64,000 nt of DNA, from assembly GCF_013348805.1 (NCBI RefSeq), contig NZ_CP054690.1:1674001-1738000 (forward strand). Direction: 5' to 3'. A program made the translations under genes and the position numbers. Origin of the DNA: Rhodococcus sp. W8901 (GTDB lineage Bacteria; Actinomycetota; Actinomycetes; Mycobacteriales; Mycobacteriaceae). Below the pieces are notes generated by a model that saw nothing but the letters and a program-made list of their open reading frames with translations, was not told the origin of the DNA and did not search any database. This document shows, one piece after another, positions 9,137-16,135 of this stretch (its first letter is position 1; the number at the start of each line of letters is the position of its first letter).

Positions 9137-9380
9137 CACCGACCCGATGACAGGCGCTCCGGGTCCTCCACCGGCAGATCGCGGTAGTACCAGGTGAACT
9201 GGTGCGCACCCGATGCCGTGCCGCGGCGGGGGGCGCTCCGACCGACGATCCCGGCATCGCGGCGGTGGCAGCGTCAATCGGACCGGACGGGTCGATACCC
9301 GAGATCCGATCGGCCTCGCCCGTCAACGATGTAGCGAGTGAACGCAATGCGTCGGTATCGACACCCAGCTGATCTCCCAA
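9111..9380 (-). pseudogene. Truncated EspC/ESX-1 secretion-associated-like gene
   Basis: From a TTG at 9380 with a GGGGAG ribosome site, about 49 residues read like the N-terminus of EspC-family type VII secretion substrates (GVDTDALRSLATSLTGEADR, then IDPSGPIDAATAAMPGSS). After about 9233 the frame runs into the decayed pseudouridine synthase sequence and becomes arginine-rich, unlike a real protein. It is most likely a 3'-truncated gene joined to foreign sequence by a deletion. Family members are about 100 residues. Confidence 0.55.
9161..9232 (-). pseudogene. Degenerate pseudouridine synthase copy (part 2, beyond the insertion)
   Basis: TCCTCCACCGGCAGATCGCG and the next ~50 bases match the intact gene from about 11687 onward (TCCTCCACCGGCAGGTCGCG). 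The match continues directly where part 1 stops at about 8046, so parts 1 and 2 were one sequence before roughly 1.1 kb carrying the GH43-like gene was inserted. Similarity fades at about 9230, where a truncated EspC-like gene begins on the same strand. Confidence 0.7.
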
Positions 9381-9478
9381 GGAAATTCTCCCCGTCCTTC
9401 TGCCCCGAGCGGCGGTACCGGCCGCGGCCCGGTCCGGGGCTCACAGCGGAGCCCTGTGTGGTTTGACGCACGCAGGCG

Positions 9479-9508
9479 GTGAACGGTTCTCTCACGATTG
9501 CTGCGGGT
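9479..9508 (-). repeat. Upstream repeat, copy 1 (pairs with 10920-10949)
   Basis: A 30-bp stretch nearly identical to 10920-10949, about 27 of 30 bases by eye, sharing CACGATTGCTGCGGGT. It lies about 100 bp upstream of the truncated EspC-like gene on the minus strand. Within it, GTGA and TCAC face each other 9 bp apart. Confidence 0.6.
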
Positions 9509-9580
9509 TGGTGCCCCCTGTTCGGTCGTGGTCCGACGGAAAGGCGACAGTCGGTTTGCGCGGGGGATGACCACGCAACT

Positions 9581-10101
9581 CTAGGGAACACTGATGGTTC
9601 CGAATCCTGGGTTGACCTGAACCTGGAAGCCTCCCGGGGCGACGACCGAGTCGGTGTCGGCTGTTGCGGTCAGGGTGCCGCTGCCGGTGACCGCAGTGGC
9701 CGGGGTGTATCGGCACCATTCGTCCGCGGCGACGGGGCGGCTGTAGTCGACGGGCGTTCGGCGAAGCGCCGTGGTTCCGGTAGCGCCCGTGGTCAGATTC
9801 AGCCACCTCACCGACACGTCGGGGCAGGCGTAGGCCGTGCCGAAACTCTCGCGGAGAAGGTTGCCTCGCCGAGTCCACTGGTGGTTGCCGACGGCGTGAC
9901 GGTCGTCAGCGTTGGTAGGCAAACCCAGGCAGTGAGTGTGCATGCTGTGCCGAACCTGGCCGGAACCTGGAACTCCGTTGTCGTCGCTGGGGGCGGCTGC
10001 GGTTCGGCCGACGCCATGGCCGGGGTGCCGAGCGCACCGAGGACGGCCATCGATGCGACGGCACCGGCGACGACCGGTCTAGGAAGCTGGACACAGCGCA
10101 A
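9581..10101 (-). pseudogene. Exported hypothetical protein, disrupted by one frameshift
   Basis: The first frame starts at 10101 with a clear signal peptide (RPVVAGAVASMAVLGALGTP, then AMASAEP) and continues to ...TTSGLGEATFSARVS. The second frame picks up as FGTAYACPDVSVRWLNLTT and ends VQVNPGFGTISVP at 9581. The join is near 9838-9855; one missing base would restore a protein of about 173 residues. The mature part has paired cysteines and Thr/Val-rich beta-type sequence, consistent with a secreted fold. The family is not recognised. It could be a true lesion or a sequencing error. Confidence 0.6.
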
Positions 10102-10222
10102 GGCGTGAACCTCCGAAGCGGAACCTGTCCCGACCTGCCGCGGTGTCAGAGTAGCTCGGGAACAGCCTGTGGCGGAACGGATGCCGTGGATTCCCGGTAC
10201 GTCCGTTGCCTGGTGTCCTCAC

Positions 10223-10247
10223 GGCGGCCGGCTGCGAGCCGGCCGCC
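10223..10247. terminator. Hairpin after the secreted-protein gene at 10282
   Basis: Perfect arms GGCGGCCGGCT and AGCCGGCCGCC with a 3-nt loop, 35 bp past the stop of the minus-strand gene. Confidence 0.65.
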
Positions 10248-10281
10248 TGAGCTGTTCGCGTTTCTGCGATCAGGAGCCGGT

Positions 10282-10773
10282 CTATTCGTTCGCGAGTGAT
10301 CCGTTGATGATGGAACCGGTGGCGAGGGAACCGCCGAGCGACCCTGCCGCAGAACCGACCTCGAGAGACCCGACCAGAGGGTCGACCAGGGAGCCGACGT
10401 CGAGCGAGCCGAACAGGGAATGGAGAAAGCCGCCGTCCAGCTGGGTATCTTGCGTCCACTCGCCGCACCCGGAGGTGATGAACACGTCGTCGGTTTCTTC
10501 GATCTTCACCGTGGTCGGGCCCTTGGTCTTACCGGACGCGATCGGTTCCATGCGGAGCGTTTTCATGGTTCCGCGTACCCAGGTGCAGGTCTGGCCCCCG
10601 TCGACGAGTGCGCCTTCGGTGGAGTAGATGCCGGGTCGGATGTCCTTGTTCACGTAATACATCCCAGTCCCTTCGGGGATGGTCTTGGATGCTGCGGAGG
10701 CGATTCCCGTGCCTCCGAGGATGATTCCGACCGATGCTGCTGCGACGACGCCGGCAGCGATGGACTTGCGCAT
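10282..10773 (-). CDS. Secreted protein with GSL-repeat C-terminus
   Basis: A 163-residue exported protein. Residues 1-28 are a signal peptide (GVVAAASVGIILGGTGIASA). The central part (GTGMYYVNKDIRPGIYSTEG, then QTCTWVRG and ITSGCGEW) resembles the small secreted domain found widely in actinobacteria in which an (x)YxVG/NxDIxPGxY motif precedes two cysteines likely to form a disulfide. The last 50 residues are a degenerate Gly-Ser-Leu repeat (GSLDVGS, GSLEVGS, GSLGGS, GSLATGS), possibly a flexible or wall-interacting tail. The function is unknown. Confidence 0.7.
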   Translation of the reverse strand: MRKSIAAGVVAAASVGIILGGTGIASAASKTIPEGTGMYYVNKDIRPGIYSTEGALVDGGQTCTWVRGTMKTLRMEPIASGKTKGPTTVKIEETDDVFITSGCGEWTQDTQLDGGFLHSLFGSLDVGSLVDPLVGSLEVGSAAGSLGGSLATGSIINGSLANE

Positions 10774-10919
10774 TCCGTCTTCTTCCTGAGGTTCCGTGGT
10801 GGGTCCCGGCGACTGTAGTGGGCAGTGCCGACCTGTCGGGCGGGTTTGAACACATGTCCTGACGACGCGCTCGCCGAGCGGTGCGCCGCTCGCTCTGCTC
10901 GGTCCGACGCAGGTCGGAC

Positions 10920-10949
10920 GTGAATGGTTCCATCACGATTGCTGCGGGT
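10920..10949 (-). repeat. Upstream repeat, copy 2 (pairs with 9479-9508)
   Basis: Second copy of the 30-bp repeat, about 150 bp upstream of the secreted-protein gene (start 10773) and just past the 3' end of the pseudouridine synthase gene. It contains CGTGA and TCACG facing each other with 9 bp between. Confidence 0.6.
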
Positions 10950-10970
10950 GGTGACAGACGGTGCCGCGTG

Positions 10971-11930
10971 TCAACGCCCCGACGCGGGCGCCTCATCCAA
11001 CGTCCGGCGGGTGACGAACCGCCGCGGCAGCCCCGACAGCGGATCGGTGAATTCCAGTTCCCGGGCGAGCAGTTGGAGTGGGAGGGCATGATCGTCCGGC
11101 GCCTCGGGCAGCAGTTCGGGATACCAACTGTCGCCCAGGATCCCTATGCCGAGCGCTGCCAGATGCACCCGCAATTGGTGCATCCTTCCGGTGTGCGGGC
11201 GCAGGATCGTGTGCAGCACAGCGCGTCCGGAGGCGCTCGAGCCGGCGCCACGTACCTCGATCAGCGTCTCGGAGTTGGGCTCGCGGGAGTCGTCGACGAC
11301 GACCCGTAGCTCGCCGCGCCGCGCCTCGATGTGGCTGCGGTAGACGACGGGAACGGCGCGCCCGGCGAGCGCCGGTGCGTCCGGGTCCCACCCGGGCGGT
11401 AGCGCCGACACCGCCTCGTAGACCTTCACGACCCGCCGCTTCTCGAACAGTGACTGGTAGGCGCCGCGCGTCGCGGGGCGCGCCGAGAACATCACCAGGC
11501 CGGCGGTCGCGCGGTCGAGTCGATGGATCGGCGTCAGGTCCGGGTTGTCGAGGCGGGTCCGCAACCGGACGAGCGCGGACTCGCGCAGGTAGCGCCCGCC
11601 CGGGGTGGTCGGGAGGAAGTGCGGCTTGTCGATCACGACGAGGTCGTCGTCGACGTGCAGGATCTCCTCGTGGAACGGCACCGGTTCCTCCACCGGCAGG
11701 TCGCGGTAGTACCAGACGAACCGATGCGCGCTCAGCGTCGTTCCGCGACCGATCGGACGGCCGTCGGCGCCCACGATCTCGCCGGCGTCGAACCTCCGGT
11801 ACAGGTCGTCGGCGTCCAGGTGGTCGAACCTCGCGACGACGTAGTCCGCGATCGTCACCCACGGCCCGGACGTCGGGACGCGCAGCCGCGTCGGTCCGAC
11901 CCCGTTCTTGACGGGTAGCGGGGAGGGCAT
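10971..11930 (-). CDS. RluA-family RNA pseudouridine synthase
   Basis: A 319-residue enzyme that isomerises uridine to pseudouridine in RNA. The catalytic motif HRLDRATAGLVMFS (catalytic Asp) and the downstream GRMHQLRVHLAALGIGILGD motif are classic RluA features. An S4-like N-terminal part is weak. The ATG at 11930 is used; GTG at 11936 is possible. A decayed second copy of the gene lies at 7791-9232. The target RNA site cannot be told from sequence. Confidence 0.9.
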   Translation of the reverse strand: MPSPLPVKNGVGPTRLRVPTSGPWVTIADYVVARFDHLDADDLYRRFDAGEIVGADGRPIGRGTTLSAHRFVWYYRDLPVEEPVPFHEEILHVDDDLVVIDKPHFLPTTPGGRYLRESALVRLRTRLDNPDLTPIHRLDRATAGLVMFSARPATRGAYQSLFEKRRVVKVYEAVSALPPGWDPDAPALAGRAVPVVYRSHIEARRGELRVVVDDSREPNSETLIEVRGAGSSASGRAVLHTILRPHTGRMHQLRVHLAALGIGILGDSWYPELLPEAPDDHALPLQLLARELEFTDPLSGLPRRFVTRRTLDEAPASGR

Positions 11931-12000
11931 CGGCACCCGCTCATCATCCCACCGGCTGATCGCTCGGCCGCGCCGCGGGTCGCGACGAGGCACCCCACGA

Positions 12001-12049
12001 CGGGCGGTTGCTGCGACAACGGCCGAGAGACGACCGCAGTAACCGCCCG
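12001..12049. repeat. 49-nt palindromic hairpin element A
   Basis: Arms CGGGCGGTTGCTGCG and CGCAGTAACCGCCCG (one G-T) around a 19-nt loop containing CAACGGCCGAGAG. It is the first of three elements of identical length and layout. It lies 18 bp past the stop of the minus-strand gene at 12068, so it could end that transcript. Confidence 0.75.
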
Positions 12050-12067
12050 TCGTCGTTGCCGCGTGTC

Positions 12068-12538
12068 TCAGTGCGCCGGGCGGGGGGATGCAGGAGGGCC
12101 CTGGTGTCCTCCTCCGAACGGGTGTTTCCAGCTGCGCTCGCCATCGGTGTGGGCGCTGTCGGGGGCGGCGGGGGCTTCCGCGGTGGTGTCCGCCGCGGCG
12201 TGACGGGCGGTGGTTGTCTGCGTCCCGGTGGCGGCGAGTTGGTCGCGTTCCTGGGTGAGTGCCGCCTCGTTGCGGCGCGATTGCTCCAACTCGTTGCGTG
12301 CGGCCCGTCCTCGTCTGGAGGCGCGCCGGGCACCCGTGAGTACGAGGCCGAGCCCCAGGAAGCCGACCGCCCCGACGACGATTCCACAGAGGAACAGGGC
12401 GCCGGTGGATCCGGTCACGTGGTAGCCGAGCACCGAGAAGTCGTCGGTCAAGGCGTGCTCGACGCCCCCGTTGGAGAGGACGCCGGCAACACCGACGACC
12501 ACTGCCGCGATGAGAATGATCAGGCCGATGACGATCAT
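12068..12538 (-). CDS. Small membrane protein with coiled-coil tail
   Basis: A 156-residue protein. Two membrane helices (about residues 1-24 and 46-68) with a short glycine-rich external loop (GVEHALTDDFSVLGYHVTGS) are followed by a charged helix (RASRRGRAARNELEQSRRNE, continuing to about residue 100) likely to be a cytoplasmic coiled coil. The tail is Ala/Thr/Pro-rich and disordered. It resembles actinobacterial DUF6458-type proteins. Function unknown. A 49-nt hairpin element follows the stop. Confidence 0.65.
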   Translation of the reverse strand: MIVIGLIILIAAVVVGVAGVLSNGGVEHALTDDFSVLGYHVTGSTGALFLCGIVVGAVGFLGLGLVLTGARRASRRGRAARNELEQSRRNEAALTQERDQLAATGTQTTTARHAAADTTAEAPAAPDSAHTDGERSWKHPFGGGHQGPPASPRPAH

Positions 12539-12627
12539 GGCAACTCCAGGTGGGCGAGAAGGGTCCGTCCGGGTGGGAGTACCCGTTCCGGGCTCGCCTC
12601 ACACCTGGACTGCTCAGTTCGGTTGCG

Positions 12628-14060
12628 TCAGCCGACGTGCTGCCGCACGACGTCCGCGATGGCCGTAGCGACCCTGTCCGCCTGGGTTTCCGGAAGGCAC
12701 GCGTAACCGCAGACCAGGCCACGGGGACCGTCCGGGTCGGCGCGCAACGACGAGAGCGGCGGCAGGGTGATGCCGCGACCGCGGAGGGCCGACGCGATCG
12801 CGGTGTCGTCGGTGTCGTCGGGGAGCCTGAGCACCAGGTGCAGTCCCGCCTCGACGCCGACCAGTCGGGCATCGGTGCAGTGGCGCTTCAGCGCGCCGAC
12901 CAGCGCGCCCCGGCGGGCGGCGTAGGTGCGGGACGCCCTGGCAAGGTGTCGGGTCAGGGCGCCCGACTCGATGAACCGGGCGAACGCGAGTCCGGTTACG
13001 GTACAGACGCTCTCGCCGCTTAACGCGAGCGCCTCGGCGACCGGCTAGCGAAGCCCCCGCGGCGGCAGCAGCCAGGTCAGGCGCAGCGAGGGCGTGAGCA
13101 CCTTCGAGGCCGTACCGATGTAGGCGACGCAGTCGCGTCCACCGTCCAGGCTGCGCAGTGCGGGCAGGGCGGACACGTCGTAGCGGAACTCGCCGTCGTA
13201 GTCGTCCTCGATGAGCAGCCTGCCGGCCTCGGTTGCCCACGCGACGAGTCGGGCGCGCCGAGGAGCGGGGAGACGCGCACCGATCGGATACTGATGCGCA
13301 GGAGTGCAGTACACGGCCGCGTCGGAGTCACGCAGTGATCCGGGATCGAGGCCGTCGGCGTCGACATCGACGGAACGCGTTCGGGCGCCGGACATCTGGA
13401 GCACCCGGCGTGCCTCGACATAGCCGGGTTCCTCGAAGGCGACGTCACGTCCGGCGCGCCCGGCCGCCGCGGTGACGGCGCGCAGTGCGGAAGTCACGCC
13501 CGGCACGATGATCAAATCATCTGGCTCCGAGACGATTCCGCGGGTGCGGCGCAGGTGCCCGGACAGGGCGAGCCGGAGCTCGGCGTGCCCGTCGGGGCCC
13601 GCCGGCGCGGACGCGACGGGTGCCGCGGCGGCCGCCCGCCACGCGCGGCGCCAGTCGGTGGTCGAGATCAGGGCGGTGTCGGGGTGGCCCGGGGTGAGAT
13701 TCCATATCGGCGGGGTCTGCCGTGGCGCGCGAGGCGGCGCGGTCGCCGGCGTAGCCGTGGGGACGTGCGGCGCGGCGCCCGCGGAGGCCGCGGTGTCGGC
13801 GCCGTCGGCAATCCGGGTGCCGGAACCCGGCCGCGCTACGACGTAGCCGGCCGCCGCGAGTTCGTCGTACGCGTCGACGACGGAAGCCCTGGCCACGGCG
13901 AGTTCCGCGGCGAGTGTGCGGGTCGACGGGAGCGCGTCCCCGGGCTGAGCCTGCCGAGCCGGATCTGCTCGACGATCGCCTCCGCAATGCGATGTCGCAG
14001 TGGGGAGGTGCTGACGGGCAGTCGCAACGCAAGGTGCATGTCGGGGGAGATGCGGGACAC
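12628..14060 (-). pseudogene. MocR-type (GntR/aminotransferase) regulator, broken twice
   Basis: The N-terminal GntR winged helix starts at 14060 (LRHRIAEAIVEQIRLGRLSPG) and then loses frame at about 13945 in a GGGG run. The next frame restores the recognition region (ALPSTRTLAAELAVARASVV) and an aminotransferase-like domain (TPAHQYPIGARLPAPRRARL, IEDDYDGEFRYD). That frame meets a TAG at 13045-13047; the same frame then continues with FARFIESGALTRHLARASRT and ends at 12628. Two independent lesions argue for a real pseudogene. MocR regulators bind PLP and often control vitamin B6 or PNPOx-like genes, as in the divergent neighbour. Confidence 0.85.
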
Positions 14061-14099
14061 GACGGTCAGGATAGTGGTCTGCCTGTTCGATGCAGTTCT

Positions 14100-14117
14100 G
14101 GACCTACTGGGTAGTCC
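14100..14117. promoter_or_regulatory. Imperfect palindrome in the MocR/PNPOx divergent promoter
   Basis: GGACCTACTGGGTAGTCC is a near-palindrome (one indel between arms) in the 80-bp gap between the MocR pseudogene and the PNPOx-like gene, where a MocR operator would be expected. Confidence 0.3.
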
Positions 14118-14140
14118 GGAAATCGTGGACGATTCGTTGC

Positions 14141-14776
14141 ATGGATCGGATCAGGAGATACCCAGAACTCGCCGGCGACCACCGGCGCGATCTCGACGCG
14201 GTGCTCGACGCGGCAGCGGTCGGCACCCTCGCGACGGCCGTGGACGGACTGCCGTGGGTTGTGCCCATGCTCTACGCACGCGACAGTGACCGCATCGTGT
14301 TGCACGGATCGACGGGTGCCGGGGCGCTGCGGCAGGTCGCGGCGGGTGCGCCTGCCGCGTTCTCCGTCACGATGCTCGACGGGATCGTGGTGGCGGACAC
14401 CCTGTTCGACTCCACGGCCAACTACCGGTCGGTCGTGGTCCGCGGGTGCCTCACCGACTTCAGTGGAGACGATGCGGTGCACGCCCTGGACCTGATGTCC
14501 GACTCGCTGATCCCCGGTCGCAGTTCGGAGGTGCGGACTCACACGAAGAAGGAACTCGCGGCGACCCTGGCGATGGCCCTGCCCATCGAACCCGGATGCT
14601 GGACGGTGAGGGTGCGGGACGCGCCACCGCCCGAACCGTCCATGGATTCCGTCGGATGGGCGGGCGTGGTTCCGCTGCGGACGTCGGCGTGCGAACCGAT
14701 CCCGGCACCGTGGGTGGGCGCGGACATGCCGGCACCCGAGTCGGTCCGGCGTCTGGTCGCGAACGGGAGCCCCTAG
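14141..14776 (+). CDS. Pyridoxamine 5'-phosphate oxidase family flavoprotein
   Basis: A 211-residue split-barrel FMN-binding protein of the PNPOx-like (Pyridox_ox_2/NimA-like) group. VGTLATAVDGLPWVVPMLYA and RIVLHGSTGAGALRQVAAGA are the conserved strands, and NYRSVVVRG matches the mid-domain signature. Members reduce or bind diverse cofactors, so B6 oxidation is not assured. The ATG at 14141 is preferred over an upstream ATG at 14090 because the alignment begins there. It is divergent from a MocR-type regulator that is now broken, so it may have lost its control. Confidence 0.75.
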   Translation: MDRIRRYPELAGDHRRDLDAVLDAAAVGTLATAVDGLPWVVPMLYARDSDRIVLHGSTGAGALRQVAAGAPAAFSVTMLDGIVVADTLFDSTANYRSVVVRGCLTDFSGDDAVHALDLMSDSLIPGRSSEVRTHTKKELAATLAMALPIEPGCWTVRVRDAPPPEPSMDSVGWAGVVPLRTSACEPIPAPWVGADMPAPESVRRLVANGSP

Positions 14777-14785
14777 GCGCTCGAT

Positions 14786-14834
14786 CGGGCGGTTGTCGGA
14801 ACAGACGTCGAGTGACGATCCCGACAATCGCCCG
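14786..14834. repeat. 49-nt palindromic hairpin element B
   Basis: Arms CGGGCGGTTGTCGG and CCGACAATCGCCCG (one G-T pair). Same 49-nt length as elements A and C, but the inner stem is changed on both sides (GTCGG/CCGAC instead of CTGCG/CGCAG). It sits 10 bp after the PNPOx-like stop and could act as its terminator. Confidence 0.7.
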
Positions 14835-14954
14835 TTCGGCGTCGAATCCGGGCGGTGGTCGCGCCCGCACGGCGTATGCTCGCGCAGCACAGGACGGGTC
14901 GGCGGCGCAGGCTCCATCGCGTGGCTGGCCCGATGTGCGATGTGAGGGGACTCG

Positions 14955-15353
14955 ATGGAAAACGTCACGAATCCTTCTGTGGTTGAAGACGGCCCGGGCC
15001 GGGTCCTGGTGCGCAGCGAGTTCGCCCCGTTGCACACGGTGGCGGTGTCCCGATCGCAGTTCGGTGCCCCGGACGCGATGATCGAAGGCTGTCTGCGCTT
15101 GCCGCACCGCCGGCTCGAGGTGCTGGCCAGCCGAGAGATCCTCGCGGACAGGGCGCTCGGAGGCCGCTGCATCTATGTGGGCGCTACCGCAGCCGGCCGT
15201 GCCGGACGGTGCGGCCGACGACCTCGGAGCAGGGCCGTTCCTTGGGGGGCGATCGCGGGATATGGCGTCACCGTCGAGTACGTCGACTTCGCGGTTACCC
15301 GCAGCTTCGGCGGGGCGTTCCGGTGCACGACGCAGGTGCTTCACCGGGAATGA
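14955..15353 (+). pseudogene. Amidinotransferase/guanidino-modifying enzyme remnant with internal deletion
   Basis: The first ~75 residues (VLVRSEFAPLHTVAVSRSQF...) match the start of the amidinotransferase/dimethylarginine hydrolase superfamily. The last ~28 (VTVEYVDFAVTRSFGGAFRC, then TTQVLHRE) match its C-terminus with the active-site Cys. Family members are about 300-370 residues, so over half is missing, and the joining stretch (residues ~85-108) is arginine-rich out-of-frame sequence. The frame happens to stay open, but a working enzyme is unlikely. Element C follows. Confidence 0.65.
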
Positions 15354-15413
15354 ACTACCGACCCGAGGCGTCTCCCCGATAACCCAGAGCTCGAGCCGCT
15401 TCCAGACGCTCAA

Positions 15414-15462
15414 CGGGTGGTTACTGCGACAACGGCCGAGAGCCGATCGCAGTAACCACCCG
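15414..15462. repeat. 49-nt palindromic hairpin element C
   Basis: Arms are perfect and extend one or two bases outward (AACGGGTGGTTACTGCGA with TCGCAGTAACCACCCGTT). The loop CAACGGCCGAGAG is the same as in element A. It lies between the convergent amidinotransferase remnant and the GlsB-like gene. Confidence 0.8.
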
Positions 15463-15476
15463 TTCTCCGCTGTGAG

Positions 15477-15746
15477 TCAGTTGGCCGACGACGCGGCCCG
15501 GGTCTTCCACCACGACCAGGCGGCCGTGACGATGATGGCGCCGGCGAGGGAGCCGATGATGCCGCTGGGGCGCAGTGCGAGTCCGTCACCGGCGAGGAGG
15601 CTGATGACCAGGCCGCCTACCAACGAACCGCCGAGGCCGGCGGCGCAGGCCAGAGCCCAGTCGATTCCGTTCCTGGATCTGCCCATGATGAGCTGGGCGA
15701 CGACGCCGACAAGCAACCCGAACAGGATGATCCCGATGATCAGCAT
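15477..15746 (-). CDS. GlsB/YeaQ/YmgE-family stress membrane protein
   Basis: An 89-residue protein with three hydrophobic helices and the family signatures GLLVGVVAQLIMGR near the start and GLGGSLVGG in the second helix. Members are often called transglycosylase-associated proteins, but their activity is unproven; they are usually stress-induced. The ATG at 15746 is chosen because the family motif begins there; the longer frame upstream has no conserved sequence. Element C sits 15 bp past the stop. Confidence 0.85.
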   Translation of the reverse strand: MLIIGIILFGLLVGVVAQLIMGRSRNGIDWALACAAGLGGSLVGGLVISLLAGDGLALRPSGIIGSLAGAIIVTAAWSWWKTRAASSAN

Positions 15747-15907
15747 GGCGGGAGTATAGGCAGCCATATCCGGCGGATTCTCTGTTTTGTCGCAAAGACA
15801 CGGTCTCCCGATGGCAACAATCGCGGCGGGTATCGAACTGGAGTGATTCAAACTCTTGAACCGCCTGCACAGGCGGGGGCCGGCCGTCGGTGACCGCCCG
15901 GGAGCCG

Positions 15908-15936
15908 TTGACGACCGCAGCGGTGGGGCACAGGAT
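15908..15936 (+). promoter_or_regulatory. Predicted promoter of the cysteine-leader/ssu transcript
   Basis: TTGACG at 15908-15913, a 17-bp spacer and CAGGAT at 15931-15936. Transcription would start about 7 bp later, at or beside the leader ATG at 15944, giving a leaderless mRNA. Confidence 0.5.
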
Positions 15937-15943
15937 TCGCGGC

Positions 15944-16027
15944 ATGACATTCAGCGTCGACACCCGGGCACACCGGCACGCCGTTCCGGCCTGCTGCGTG
16001 GCCGCCCCCTGTCCGCGCTCCTGTTGA
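15944..16027 (+). CDS. Cysteine-rich leader peptide upstream of the sulfonate operon
   Basis: A 27-codon reading frame beginning MTFSVDTRAHRHAV and ending PACCVAAPCPRSC before TGA, with four cysteines, including an adjacent pair and one as the last codon. A promoter is placed so that transcription starts at the ATG. The sulfonate-import gene begins 109 bp after the stop. Leaderless short frames rich in cysteine codons upstream of sulfur genes act as cysteine-responsive attenuators in mycobacteria; this has the same position and composition. Translation stalling at Cys codons when cysteine is scarce would raise ssu expression (inference). Confidence 0.6.
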   Translation: MTFSVDTRAHRHAVPACCVAAPCPRSC

Positions 16028-16135
16028 TGTCGCCGGCCCTCGGGAACTAGGGGCCGTCACTCTGCTCGCCCGCCGGTCGTCCACGACCGCTCGGGATCGT
16101 CTGTGCACTCCCCACGTACGTATCGGAGGTTTTCC

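Noticed and set aside
8047-9160. The glycosidase-bearing insertion as an IS element
   Set aside because: No transposase frame, no terminal inverted repeats; only imperfect flanking repeats were seen.
9479-9508. GTGA-N9-TCAC as a Crp/GlxR binding site
   Set aside because: Crp-type sites need N6 between the arms (TGTGA-N6-TCACA); the spacing here is 9.
10971-12872. A 633-codon frame extending the pseudouridine synthase
   Set aside because: The added N-terminal half is Arg/Pro-rich and overlaps the membrane protein and MocR sequence; the family begins at 11930.
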